In this document: piece after piece, positions 1 through 8,172 of the stretch
Position numbering within the stretch: the stretch's first letter is position 1
Layout of the letters: every line of letters starts with the position of its first letter
Assembly (NCBI GenBank): GCA_012032345.1
Contig: JAAUQI010000046.1
Span: forward strand, 1-39,163
Source of the DNA: Leptolyngbyaceae cyanobacterium RM1_1_2
GTDB taxonomy: Bacteria > Cyanobacteriota > Cyanobacteriia > Phormidesmidales > Phormidesmidaceae
Reading direction: 5' to 3'
Length of the DNA: 39,163 nt
Made by a program: the position numbers and the translations under genes
The notes under the pieces: generated by a model
What the model saw: only the letters and a program-made list of their open reading frames with translations
Databases searched by the model: none
Told to the model about the DNA's origin: nothing

Positions 1-806
1 GCTCCAAACAAGTGATTCCTATCCTACTCAATGTAATCGAAAGTTCAGATGTTCTTGTAGCTGGGGATGCAGCAAAAGCTTTAGGGCAAATTGATTCTGA
101 CGATACAATCCCTGCTTTGCTCAAGGCACTGAAATCTGGAAATCCTGAAGTACGTTTGATAGCAGCGCATAGTTTAAGTGAATTCCAAAGCAACTGTACC
201 GCTCTCATTCTCCCGGATCTATGCCAACTCTTTCACACTAAATCCGGCGAAGATGCTTTCGATGTCATTCAAGCCATCCAAGCCAACTGTAAGTTCTACA
301 ACTACGAAATCGCCCACAACCTCATCCCCCCCGGCAAAACCCTCTCCCTTTACATCGCCTACCCCCCCACCGACGAACCCCTACAAGCCCAACTCGTCAA
401 CCACCTTACCCCGCTCGATCGCCAAAAAATCATCACCATTTGGAGCAAGAGCCAAATTCTTCCCGGTAGCGATCGCGCTCAAGCTATCCAGCAGCAGCAG
501 CTCCACACCGCCGACATCATCCTGCTGCTGATCAGCCCCAACGCGATCGCCGACACCACCATCTACCATCCCGAAATCCTACCCGCCCTACAGCGCCACC
601 GCACAGGCCAAGCCCACATCATCCCCATCCTGCTGCGCCCCACCGACTACGCCGCCACCCCCCTCAGCCAGATTCCCCACCTGCCTAAAAATGGTGAAGC
701 CATTACCACTTGGGACAGCCCAGACGCAGCCCTTCAGAAAGTTGCAGAGACTATCAAAGAAATGGCAATGAAATTGAGGAGAGAGGAAAGCAGGGCAAGG
801 GAATAG
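1..806 (+). CDS. HEAT-repeat/TIR-domain protein, C-terminal part (5' end outside window)
   Basis: The frame is open to the left edge; the GTG at 12 lies inside a HEAT repeat, so it is not the true start. Numbering from that codon, residues 1-100 are alternating amphipathic helices of HEAT/armadillo type. Residues about 108-255 match a bacterial TIR domain of the TIR_2 type: a YIAY box near 114, a long helix, then a hydrophobic strand (ADIILLLIS) and a YHPE segment whose Glu188 is at the usual catalytic position. Known of the family: bacterial TIR domains often cleave NAD+ in antiphage defence or signalling, with HEAT repeats or NTPase modules as sensor. Inference: the missing N-terminus holds more HEAT repeats or an NTPase. 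The C-terminal tail is short and charged. A toxin-antitoxin remnant follows directly, which suggests an accessory islet. Confidence 0.8.
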   Translation, partial: SKQVIPILLNVIESSDVLVAGDAAKALGQIDSDDTIPALLKALKSGNPEVRLIAAHSLSEFQSNCTALILPDLCQLFHTKSGEDAFDVIQAIQANCKFYNYEIAHNLIPPGKTLSLYIAYPPTDEPLQAQLVNHLTPLDRQKIITIWSKSQILPGSDRAQAIQQQQLHTADIILLLISPNAIADTTIYHPEILPALQRHRTGQAHIIPILLRPTDYAATPLSQIPHLPKNGEAITTWDSPDAALQKVAETIKEMAMKLRREESRARE

Positions 807-899
807 AGAAGCTGAGGTGCTAGGAGATAGACTCAGAATACAGTTGATGTTTTAGGTTGGTGCAAAACTCAACGAAGAATTTAACTGCGGAGCCTAGTC

Positions 900-1163
900 A
901 TGCAAATTACGATTGATTTACCCGATGAATACATCCAACAACTTGAGCCAGATCTAGGCACCCTCTCCCAGCACATTCTCGAAACGCTCGTCGTCGAGGC
1001 TTACGAGGTTCAACGGTTAACCAGCGCAGAAGTCGGAAGCATTCTCAATCCCAACCGTTTTGAAGTCGATGCCTTCCTCAAGCAGCATCAGGCTCATCTA
1101 CACTACACCATCGCTGATTTCAATCAGGATCTCCAAACCCTTCAGCAAATTCAGCAGCAATAG
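900..1163 (+). CDS. UPF0175-type antitoxin
   Basis: 87-aa protein with an N-terminal strand (MQITIDLP) and a helix-rich middle. The segment RLTSAEVGSIL followed by RFEVDAFLKQH is typical of the UPF0175 small proteins that sit in front of DUF3368 PIN-like toxins in cyanobacteria. Start ATG 900 has GGAG six bases upstream. The next gene, nine bases downstream, is a broken DUF3368 toxin, so this appears to be the surviving antitoxin of a dead module. Antitoxins of this type are thought to bind their toxin and repress the operon. Family membership is recognised from sequence pattern; the function is inferred. Confidence 0.75.
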   Translation: MQITIDLPDEYIQQLEPDLGTLSQHILETLVVEAYEVQRLTSAEVGSILNPNRFEVDAFLKQHQAHLHYTIADFNQDLQTLQQIQQQ

Positions 1164-1172
1164 ACAGGCTCT

Positions 1173-1520
1173 GTGGCAGTTGTGTCCGATACTTCTCCCA
1201 TTCTTTATCTGTTACTGATTCATCAATTTGGCCTATTACCACGGCTCTATCAAACCATTGCCATTCCAGATATAGTCCAAACTGAAATGTAGGCAACAGG
1301 TGCCCCGGCTGTACTACAAAATTGGATTGCTAGCTCTCCTGATTGGCTGATAGTTTATCTGACGCCTAAAGGAGACTACACTCTACTCAAACGTCTTCAA
1401 CCCGGAGAGCAAGCGGCTATAGTTCTGGCTCAGCTTCTCAAAGCAGATTTGCTTATCGTGGACGATCTCGATGCCCGCAACACAGCTCAGAGCCTTGGCC
1501 TAAACATTAGAGGTTGTTAA
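1173..1520 (+). pseudogene. DUF3368 PIN-like toxin, broken by a stop codon and 3' truncated
   Basis: Reading from GTG 1173 gives a PIN-like start (VSDTSPILYLL, with the first catalytic Asp). The product continues to an in-frame TAG at 1290-1292, where the family normally has an Ala/Ser-type residue between the conserved Glu and the ATGAP stretch. Beyond the stop the same frame still reads as DUF3368: a PAVLQNWIASSPDWL segment, then PGEQAAIVLA and LLIVDDLDARNTAQSLGLNI. It ends at TAA 1518 about 40 residues before the usual C-terminus. The stop is a substitution, not a frameshift. Together, stop plus missing C-terminal helices indicate an inactive RNase-type toxin beside an intact antitoxin. 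GTG 1182 is an alternative start. Confidence 0.8.
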
Positions 1521-1574
1521 TCCTTTTAAGGCGTGATGTTGACAGTGCCTCGTGACGCATTTCGACACAACGCT

Positions 1575-1772
1575 TCATTGGCCAATCTCATCTAGCCGAT
1601 TCAGATTAAACTTCTCAATAATTTCCTTTTGCTCTGCTTCGTTCAGGCAGCGATCGATCGCCTCATTCACGATCGCATTGACCGAAGCACCCTTAATACC
1701 CGCGATCACTTTGAGCAAGCGGTCTGTCTCTTTAGGGAGATAGAGCCTAATCTGAGGATTGGCTGACTTCAT
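1575..1772 (-). CDS. RHH-type small DNA-binding protein, second of a pair
   Basis: 65 aa. A short N-terminal strand (IRLYLP) is followed by two helices (ETDRLLKVIAGIKGASVNAIVNEAIDRCL, given as approximate bounds 16-44), the layout of a ribbon-helix-helix/CopG-like repressor. It is clearly paralogous to the upstream 61-aa protein: both have a strand, LLK, an AG-hydrophobic-K turn, a Ser/Val-Asn segment, and a C-terminal region of the form E-I/L-I-E-K/R-x-N-L. Its ATG overlaps the stop of that gene by four bases (ATGA), implying translational coupling. Such proteins act as dimeric repressors or antitoxins; no toxin gene follows. DNA binding is inferred. Confidence 0.6.
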   Translation of the reverse strand: MKSANPQIRLYLPKETDRLLKVIAGIKGASVNAIVNEAIDRCLNEAEQKEIIEKFNLNRLDEIGQ

Positions 1773-1954
1773 TTTTCTAGATTGTGGCGCTCGATGAGTT
1801 CCCTGGCGTGATCAGACTCCAAATAGAGATCGAGCGCTTCTCCCACAACCTTATTCATAGATGTTTCTTTGACACCCGCTAGACGCTTTAACAAACTGTA
1901 AACGTCTTCAGTGACCGTTATTTTAAGCTGCTTCTGATCTGCCTTCCTAGCCAT
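1769..1954 (-). CDS. RHH-type small DNA-binding protein, first of a pair
   Basis: 61 aa with basic N-terminus (MARKADQKQ), strand LKITVTE, then two predicted helices ending in LIERHNLEK. Pattern and size fit the ribbon-helix-helix fold. It is the promoter-proximal gene of a two-gene unit with the paralogue at 1575-1772. A 20-bp region at 2006-2025 with six-base inverted arms lies about 50 bp upstream, between this gene and a divergent 58-aa ORF, and could be its operator. No strong Shine-Dalgarno is visible. Could be an antitoxin, a plasmid-type repressor, or a heterodimer partner of its neighbour. Confidence 0.6.
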   Translation of the reverse strand: MARKADQKQLKITVTEDVYSLLKRLAGVKETSMNKVVGEALDLYLESDHARELIERHNLEK

Positions 1955-2005
1955 TCATATCCGCAGGAGTAGATTCTTAGCCATTTTCCGGTATGATGTG
2001 ATGTG

Positions 2006-2025
2006 AGTGGTTTATATGCACCACT
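2006..2025. promoter_or_regulatory. Inverted repeat, candidate RHH operator
   Basis: Perfect six-base arms AGTGGT and ACCACT separated by eight A+T-rich bases (TTATATGC). It lies in the roughly 100-bp divergent region between the RHH pair and the 58-aa gene. RHH dimers usually bind short inverted or direct repeats beside their own promoter. The operator role is inference from position and symmetry. Confidence 0.4.
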
Positions 2026-2055
2026 TTTAACCGCTCGTACTACCCAATAAGATTA

Positions 2056-2232
2056 ATGATCACCCTTACCCCTGACGAAGTTACGCTGATCAGAACTATC
2101 TTTGATGTCCTTCGCGGCATCAAAGTCCGTGACATCGATCGCGCTCTACTCATTCTCAGCAAATTCGATCGCGCCCAAAAAGCTGTTTTCCCCCCCACCA
2201 AATCAGCAACAGAACCCAAAAAAGAAGCCTGA
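2056..2232 (+). CDS. Small hypothetical protein (58 aa)
   Basis: ATG 2056 to TGA 2230-2232. The product begins MITLTPDEVTLIRTIFDVL and continues as an amphipathic helical stretch with regular charged residues (IKVRDIDRALLILSKFDRAQ), then a Pro/Lys-rich tail ending KKEA. The composition looks like a real soluble protein rather than chance translation, and the gene fills the space upstream of a non-coding stretch. It is divergent from the RHH pair, with a small inverted repeat between them. I do not recognise a family. An overlapping 82-residue reading in another frame has biased composition and is less credible. Confidence 0.5.
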   Translation: MITLTPDEVTLIRTIFDVLRGIKVRDIDRALLILSKFDRAQKAVFPPTKSATEPKKEA

Positions 2233-2425
2233 AGTAAGATCAGATCTAATTTATGGTCAGGGCGCGATCGCTTTGTTGTCTTGCAGCAGTGGCGATCATC
2301 AACAGCGTATAGAATCTAGATCGTGCAAATATGACCAGAAACACAAATGATTTTTGTTGAATTGTCAAACTCGAACTTCTAAATCCGTTTGAGGCTGGTG
2401 ATCCTGGCACGGTCTAGTTGAGTTG

Positions 2426-4060
2426 TTAGATCTCTTCTGGCTGCTGGCCTGCCGCTACTGGGGCAACTTTGCTCAGCTTCAGTTTTGGATGTTCGCCTTC
2501 TACCTGCTGGCAGTTCCACTCATTGCGGAAAAGCAAAACCGGGCGGCCCCAGCTATCTTTGACCGTGACAGTATTAAACAATCGCCCCGCTTGCTCTAGC
2601 GCCTCCCAGCCGCCCTCAACCCAGCGGGCTACGCTGTAGCCCAGCGGCTCCAGCAGCGTTTCAACGTTGTACTCACTTTTGAGGCGAAACTGCACAACTT
2701 CAAACTGTAGCTGCCCTACCGCCGCCAAAATCGGGTCTCGCTTGGCCTCATCCGCCGAGTACATAATCTGCACTGCCCCCTCTTCGCGTAGCTCAGTCAC
2801 ACCTTTGCGAAACTGCTTGAACTTAGAAGGGTTGGGATTTTTTAAGTAAGCAAACAGCTCTGGGGAAAAGCAGGGAATGCCGTCGTACTCTAAGCGCTTG
2901 CCCTGGTAAATGGTGTCACCAATGGCAAACACGCCAGGATTGTTCAAGCCAATCACGTCGCCGGGATAGGCTTCTTCGAGAGACTGACGACCCTGTGCAA
3001 ACAGCTTTTGGGGGTGAGAGAGGCGTACTGTTTTGTCTAATCGGGCATGGTTAACCACCATGTCTTTTTCAAACTTGCCCGAGCAGACCCGAATAAAAGC
3101 CACGCGATCGCGGTGTTTTGGATCCATGTTGGCCTGTAGCTTGAAGACAAAGCCAGAAAAGTCTTCGTGAGTTGGGGCGATTTCACCTTCGCTGCTGTTG
3201 CGGGGGCTAGGCCGCAGCGCATAGTCCATGAAGGCTTCCAAAAATAGCTGGACGCCAAAGTTGGTCATGGCGCTGCCAAAGAAAACAGGCGTCATTTGCC
3301 CGGTGTGAATTTTCTCAAGGTCTAGCTCTGGCCCTAGCTCCTCGATCATTTCCAGCTCTTCTTTGAACTGGTAGTAAAGGCTTTGCTCTAGCACATTTTC
3401 AATGCGCGGATCGCTGAGATCTAGAACAGTATCTTTGGCTTCTCGACTGCCGTGGGCCGTGCGCTCAAACAGATGAAACTTTCTCTGCCGCCGATCAAAA
3501 ACGCCCTGGAAGCGATCGCCCGTGCCAATCGGCCAGTTTACCGCATAGGTCTGTAGCCCTAGCTCCTGCTCAATCTCGTCCATCAGCTCTAGGGGTTCAC
3601 GCCCAGGCCGATCCATTTTGTTAAAGAAGGTAAAAATCGGCAGCGATCGCATCCGACAGACTTCAAACAGCTTGCGGGTCTGCGGCTCTAGTCCCTTAGC
3701 CGAGTCTTCTAGCATGACCGCGTTGTCAGCGGCGGCCAGCGTCCGGTAGGTGTCTTCGCTAAAGTCTTGGTGACCGGGCGTATCCAGCAAATTTATCTGA
3801 CAGCCCTGATAGTCAAACTGCAGCACGGTCGAAGTAATCGAAATTCCTCGCTGCTGCTCCATCTCCATCCAGTCAGACGTGGCATGACGCTGTGCCCGCC
3901 GCGCCTTGACCGCTCCGGCTTCGTGAATTGCTCCGCCGTACAGCAGCAGTTTCTCGGTTAGGGTGGTTTTGCCAGCGTCTGGGTGAGAAATGATGGCAAA
4001 ATTGCGGCGCTGCTCGACAGCAGCTTCGAGTTCAGACGCAGAAGAAGGGGATGTCACCAT
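2426..4060 (-). CDS. prfC: Peptide chain release factor 3
   Basis: 544-aa translational GTPase that removes RF1/RF2 from the ribosome after peptide release. The G domain is complete: G1 SHPDAGKT (residues 25-32), switch [10 protein letters not shown] (93-100) and NKMD (147-150). The [12 protein letters not shown] segment marks switch I. The rest covers the beta-barrel and C-terminal domains, and the length is normal for RF3. Start ATG 4060 is followed by a short variable N-terminus before the conserved GTPase core. It appears monocistronic: the upstream neighbour is 236 bp away with a repeat element in between. Confidence 0.97.
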   Translation of the reverse strand: MVTSPSSASELEAAVEQRRNFAIISHPDAGKTTLTEKLLLYGGAIHEAGAVKARRAQRHATSDWMEMEQQRGISITSTVLQFDYQGCQINLLDTPGHQDFSEDTYRTLAAADNAVMLEDSAKGLEPQTRKLFEVCRMRSLPIFTFFNKMDRPGREPLELMDEIEQELGLQTYAVNWPIGTGDRFQGVFDRRQRKFHLFERTAHGSREAKDTVLDLSDPRIENVLEQSLYYQFKEELEMIEELGPELDLEKIHTGQMTPVFFGSAMTNFGVQLFLEAFMDYALRPSPRNSSEGEIAPTHEDFSGFVFKLQANMDPKHRDRVAFIRVCSGKFEKDMVVNHARLDKTVRLSHPQKLFAQGRQSLEEAYPGDVIGLNNPGVFAIGDTIYQGKRLEYDGIPCFSPELFAYLKNPNPSKFKQFRKGVTELREEGAVQIMYSADEAKRDPILAAVGQLQFEVVQFRLKSEYNVETLLEPLGYSVARWVEGGWEALEQAGRLFNTVTVKDSWGRPVLLFRNEWNCQQVEGEHPKLKLSKVAPVAAGQQPEEI

Positions 4061-4197
4061 AGGGCGGTAGGAATCTTAGGCAGCAGGAATGCTAAAGTGT
4101 GGCGAATTCAGGAGTCACTCCCAAATTGTAGAGGTTGAGCATGGGGTTTGGCAGGTGCAGATAACCGCTTTGCTGCAGGACTGGTGCATTATTGCAT

Positions 4198-4278
4198 AGC
4201 TAGAAATTAGAGTTGATAGTCAGTGTTTTAGCGCTGAAGCGCTGACTACGAGCCATAGCATCACCCTAAAATTAGGTG
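4198..4278 (+). repeat. Palindromic interspersed repeat, copy 1
   Basis: About 81 bp lying between prfC and the zinc-ribbon gene. The core is a palindrome around TTTAGCGCTGAAGCGCT flanked by TAGTCAGTG and GACTACGA. The outer ends, TAGAAATTAG and CCCTAAAATTA, are themselves roughly inverted. A second, reverse-oriented copy lies at 22344-22431 and matches across most of the length. Small size, no ORF and terminal symmetry fit a MITE or REP-like element. Confidence 0.75.
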
Positions 4279-4296
4279 TGGATGAGATCACTCGGG

Positions 4297-4869
4297 CTAT
4301 TCACTGTTAAATCGACGCATTAAGTAGGCAACGCCAAAATCGCCGTTGGGATGATTTTCTAGCTTTTCGGCCAGTTGAAAGACCTGTTGAGCCAGATCCA
4401 GACCCAGCTTATCTGCTGTGGCTTGGCGTTCGCGTTCGGCTTGCTCCAGCTCTCGCACCCGGTTTTGCCATTCGCTAGAGAAGACTGAGTCAATGTGAGT
4501 GTGTAGTCCTAGCTGTTGCAGAACCTGCCACTCGCCGCGATCGCACCAGATGCCTTTGCAGTTGGGACAGCGCTCTAGATAAAAAGCCGTGTGTTTTAGA
4601 TTGACCCTGGCGCGGACGAGGTAGTGGCTGCAGTCAGGGCAGAGAGCGGCGCGGTTATCTAGCTCAGAGGCGGCAAAATCCAGCTCAACCATGCTGGGAG
4701 CAACCTCGGCTACACTGGCTCTCTCAGGCGGCGACTGCTCTGCTTGCCAACGGCTGTAATGCTCTGTCGAAATCCAGTTGCCGTGGCATTCTGGACAGCC
4801 GTAGGCGGTTGGGCCTGCGGCTAGCTGTCCCTCATTGAGCCGGACACCTTTTTGCTTGGGACACTCCAC
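4297..4869 (-). CDS. Double zinc-ribbon (zf-TFIIB-type) protein
   Basis: 190 aa. The second ribbon has Cys77, Cys80, Cys101 and Cys104 plus Cys109, in the form CPDC then CPNCKGIWCDRGE, typical of zf-TFIIB domains. The first ribbon has Cys3 and GCPECHGNW (Cys25, Cys28), but residue 6 is Gln where CPxC is expected. The C-terminal part (about 118-180) is a charged coiled-coil-like helix. The start is GTG 4869 with AGGAGAG upstream. The gene lies 53 bp downstream of the patD-like gene on the same strand, so the two may be co-transcribed. Function unknown; likely a cytosolic zinc-binding protein. Confidence 0.75.
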   Translation of the reverse strand: MECPKQKGVRLNEGQLAAGPTAYGCPECHGNWISTEHYSRWQAEQSPPERASVAEVAPSMVELDFAASELDNRAALCPDCSHYLVRARVNLKHTAFYLERCPNCKGIWCDRGEWQVLQQLGLHTHIDSVFSSEWQNRVRELEQAERERQATADKLGLDLAQQVFQLAEKLENHPNGDFGVAYLMRRFNSE

Positions 4870-4922
4870 TGAAGCTGACTCTCCTAACCTTGCGATCGCT
4901 ATAGTAGAAAAACTTTATCATC

Positions 4923-5303
4923 TCATCCGCCGTCTCGAATCGAATGTCCGGCTAAAAGAGCCTGACAAAATTGCAAAAGGCCACTCAGCCGCTGTTGAAT
5001 CTGGGCCTGCCGCTGCTGCTGCTTGACGGATTGCCGAGCCGTTTGCAGAAAGCTAATGTCCACTGCTAGCAGTCGCATCAAGCGGTTCATTTCAGTCTGG
5101 TAGGCTTGCAGCTGCGTTTGCTCTTCGGCCCTCAGAGCGTCATCCGGGAGCAGCAAAATCTGCTGCTGAAACCGCTGCTGGAGCTGCAAAAAGCTGGCCT
5201 GGAGCTGCTGAAATTCTGGATTGGACTGGGCTGTTTGAGCTATGAGCTGCTGCAGCTCAGCTTGGAAGTGAGTCAGAATTTGCTGGTGTTCAGGCAATAG
5301 CAT
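4923..5303 (-). CDS. PatD-like protein
   Basis: 126-aa, Gln-rich, all-helical protein. The layout resembles PatD, described in Anabaena as a heterocyst-frequency control protein that interacts with FtsZ: N-terminal helices with LQ repeats, then a segment reading LQAYQTEMNRLMRLLAVDISFLQTAR (about 66-92), and a terminal helix ending FCQALL. Homologues also occur in cyanobacteria without heterocysts, so the name does not imply heterocysts here. Start ATG 5303. It heads a possible two-gene unit with the zinc-ribbon gene. The family call is from pattern memory and should be tested by profile search. Confidence 0.6.
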   Translation of the reverse strand: MLLPEHQQILTHFQAELQQLIAQTAQSNPEFQQLQASFLQLQQRFQQQILLLPDDALRAEEQTQLQAYQTEMNRLMRLLAVDISFLQTARQSVKQQQRQAQIQQRLSGLLQFCQALLAGHSIRDGG

Positions 5304-5488
5304 GGGCGATTTGGAGTTGCTATGGCTATCCTATCTGGATTGTGCAAAGACTCTTTTGCCGCACTCGCTTTCACAACGCCTCTGCACAAATGATTTAAGA
5401 CTGCTTCAGATTAAGAGCTTGCCTACTCATCATTAAATTAAATAAATAAGCTTTACGTTGATCACAGATTTCCTGCTCTTTGGCACTG

Positions 5489-5495
5489 GCGGTCT
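5489..5495 (+). repeat. Target-site duplication of the MITE, left copy
   Basis: GCGGTCT immediately left of the terminal inverted repeat. An identical copy follows the right end at 5641-5647. It may extend to GGCGGTCT if the element boundary is one base shorter. Confidence 0.8.
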
Positions 5496-5640
5496 CCTAA
5501 TTGACTGACAAAAGTTCCTCGCGTAGGTTGGGTAGAACGCAGTTAAACCCGACGTCAACAACGGTTTTGCTGGGTTTCGCCCAAGCTTCACCCAGCCTAC
5601 AACAGAATCACAGGTACAAGATTTTTGTCCGTCAACTAGG
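5496..5640. mobile_element. 145-bp MITE with 18-bp terminal inverted repeats
   Basis: The left end CCTAATTGACTGACAAAA (5496-5513) is matched by the reverse complement of the right end (5623-5640, two mismatches). Both ends are flanked by GCGGTCT (5489-5495 and 5641-5647), a perfect 7-bp target duplication. Inside, GTAGGTTGGGT near the left and its near-complement near the right form a second nested hairpin. There is no ORF. This is a non-autonomous transposon sitting in the gap between patD-like and relA/spoT. Confidence 0.85.
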
Positions 5641-5851
5641 GCGGTCTCTATAATCTGAGGCTCTACACTCTGCAATAGTCAGCTTTAACCACTTCGCATT
5701 AAAGATTGCAGAGCGTTTTGGTGCCAGCGTCTGCAAATCCGTCTAGAGGCTAAAATCGCCCTTTTGAGATTTCTTAAGCAGCTTAATTTTTATTAATACA
5801 GTAAGATCTTTCAAATCCCATCTCCCTGAAGCTTTCTCGGCAATAAAGGCT

Positions 5852-8140
5852 ATGAATGTTGTTAGCGCTCCTGCAATTCCTACCGACTGCACCCTACCGG
5901 ACTGGCTCTGTGCCTGTCTGCTCGACCAGCAGAAAATAGCCAGCGGTGAGCCGATACCGGAGGCTGTTGCAGGCGATCGCTCTAATAGTGAGCTAGTCTG
6001 CAAAGCCTTTGATTTTGCCTACAGGCTCCATCAGGGACAAAACCGCGCCTCTGGAGAGGCTTATATTTGTCATCCGGTGGCGGTTGCGGGCATACTGCGG
6101 GACTTGGGCGGCGACAGCGCCATGATTGCGGCAGGTTTTCTCCATGACGTGGTCGAAGACACGGTGGTAACGCTAGAGGAAATTGAGGCCCACTTTGGTG
6201 AGGAAGTGCGCCTGCTGGTTGAAGGCGTCACCAAGCTCTCGAAGTTTAATTTTCATAGCAAAACTGAGCGTCAGGCCGAAAACTTTCGCCGCATGTTTTT
6301 GGCGATGGCCCAGGATATTCGCGTGATTGTGGTCAAGCTAGCCGATCGCCTGCACAACATGCGGACGCTAGAGCATTTACCAGCTGCTAAGCAGCAGCGG
6401 ATTGCTCAGGAAACCCTCGATATTTTTGCGCCGCTGGCAAATCGCTTAGGCATTGGTCGGCTGAAGTGGGAGCTAGAAGATCTCTGCTTTAAGTACTTAG
6501 CGCCGGATGCCTACCGTCAGATGCAGGAATATGTGACGGACAAGCGCACCGACCGCGAGTCTAGGCTAAAACAGGTGGCAGAAACCCTACGCGATCGCCT
6601 GATTCAGCTAGGTATTCGCTGCATTGAGGTCAGTAGCCGCCCCAAGCATCTGTATGGTATCTATGGCAAAATGCAGCGTCAGGGCAAAGACTTCCACGAA
6701 ATCTACGATGTCGCGGCTGTTCGTCTGATTGTTAGCAGTCATGACGAATGCTACCGTGCCTTGGCGGTGGTTCACGATGCCTTTCGCCCGATTCCCGGTC
6801 GCTTCAAAGACTACATTGGCTTGCCCAAACCCAACCGCTATCAGTCTCTGCATACGGTGGTAATCGGCAACTACGGACGACCGATTGAGGTGCAGATTCG
6901 CACTTTAGACATGCACCACATTGCTGAGTACGGCATCGCCGCCCACTGGAAATATAAAGAAACCGGTACCTCCAGCAACAAAAAGCTAACGGCTGAGGAC
7001 GAAAAATTTACCTGGCTGCGGCAGCTTCTAGAGTGGCAGCGGGAACTCAATGACGCCCAAGAGTTTTTAGACGACGTCAAGGACAATCTGTTTGACGAAG
7101 AGGTCTATGTTTTTACACCTAACGGCGATGTGGTGTCTTTGTCCCGCAGAGCCACCCCAGTAGATTTTGCCTATCGCATTCATACAGAAGTCGGCAATCA
7201 CTGCGCCGGGGCCAAGGTCAATGGCCGCATTGTTACTCTCGATACCCAGCTACAAAACGGCGATATTGTTGAGGTGATTACGCAAAAAAACAGCCGCCCC
7301 AGTCTAGACTGGCTCAACTTTGTCGTCACCGCCAGCGCCCGCAACCGAATTCGCCAGTGGTATAAGCGATCGCACCGAGATGAAAATATTGCTCGGGGCC
7401 GCGACATGCTGGAAAAAGAGCTGGGCAAGAGCGGCTTTGAATCGCTACTCAAGTCTGAACCGGCTCAGACTGCGGCGGCGCGCTGCAACTATGCTTCGGC
7501 AGATGACTTGCTGGCGGGGCTGGGCTACGGCGAAGTGACGCTTAATCTGGTGGTCAATCGGCTGCGTGAAGCGGTCAAAGCCCAGCAGCCCATTGAGAGC
7601 GAGGGGAACGGCTCTATTACCGCCGCCGTTGTTGCTGCTGCAATTAGTCCCTCAACCCGATCGCACCCCAGCAGTCAAGAGGCTCCTATTTTAGGCATTG
7701 AAGGGCTGCTGCACCACATCGCTGGCTGCTGCAATCCGCTGCCGGGGGAGCCGATCATTGGCGTGGTGGGGCTGGGCAGTCGTGGTATAGCCGTACACCG
7801 ACAGGGGTGCCCCAACATTAAAGATATTCCTGGCGATCGCCTGATCCCTGTTGGCTGGAATCTGCAAGACTCCAACAGCGGACGGCCCCTGACCTATCCG
7901 GTTCAGCTCAAAATTGAGGTGATCGACCGGGTAGGCGTGATGAAAGATATTCTTTCTCACCTGTCTGACCTCAAAATCAATGTTCACAGCGCTCAGGTAA
8001 AAACTTATCCTGGGCAGATTGCCGAAATTGATCTGGGCCTCGACGTCCGCGATCACGCCCAGCTAGAGCAAACCCTGCATCAGCTCCGCAAGATGACCGA
8101 TGTCTTGAAGCTGCGGCGGATCTGTCAGGTGGAAAGTTAA
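5852..8140 (+). CDS. Bifunctional (p)ppGpp synthetase/hydrolase
   Basis: 762 aa, full-length long RSH protein. The HD hydrolase domain shows His74 and His98-Asp99 in the FLHDVVEDT box. The synthetase domain has RFKD at 317-320 followed by GLPKPNRYQSLHT; RxKD is the form found in bifunctional Rel/SpoT enzymes. A TGS domain follows (about 421-490, VYVFTPNGDVVSL), then a C-terminal ACT domain (about 680-760, IEVIDRVGVMKDIL). It makes and degrades the alarmone (p)ppGpp in the stringent and darkness response. Start ATG 5852. bioA follows 32 bp downstream on the same strand and may share its transcript. Confidence 0.96.
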   Translation: MNVVSAPAIPTDCTLPDWLCACLLDQQKIASGEPIPEAVAGDRSNSELVCKAFDFAYRLHQGQNRASGEAYICHPVAVAGILRDLGGDSAMIAAGFLHDVVEDTVVTLEEIEAHFGEEVRLLVEGVTKLSKFNFHSKTERQAENFRRMFLAMAQDIRVIVVKLADRLHNMRTLEHLPAAKQQRIAQETLDIFAPLANRLGIGRLKWELEDLCFKYLAPDAYRQMQEYVTDKRTDRESRLKQVAETLRDRLIQLGIRCIEVSSRPKHLYGIYGKMQRQGKDFHEIYDVAAVRLIVSSHDECYRALAVVHDAFRPIPGRFKDYIGLPKPNRYQSLHTVVIGNYGRPIEVQIRTLDMHHIAEYGIAAHWKYKETGTSSNKKLTAEDEKFTWLRQLLEWQRELNDAQEFLDDVKDNLFDEEVYVFTPNGDVVSLSRRATPVDFAYRIHTEVGNHCAGAKVNGRIVTLDTQLQNGDIVEVITQKNSRPSLDWLNFVVTASARNRIRQWYKRSHRDENIARGRDMLEKELGKSGFESLLKSEPAQTAAARCNYASADDLLAGLGYGEVTLNLVVNRLREAVKAQQPIESEGNGSITAAVVAAAISPSTRSHPSSQEAPILGIEGLLHHIAGCCNPLPGEPIIGVVGLGSRGIAVHRQGCPNIKDIPGDRLIPVGWNLQDSNSGRPLTYPVQLKIEVIDRVGVMKDILSHLSDLKINVHSAQVKTYPGQIAEIDLGLDVRDHAQLEQTLHQLRKMTDVLKLRRICQVES

Positions 8141-8172
8141 CCCGCATCCCCTATCTTCTTAGCTGATTCCTC

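Noticed and set aside
2102-2350. 82-residue plus-strand reading
   Set aside because: Overlaps the more credible 58-aa frame; Ser/Pro/Lys-biased composition and no start signal.
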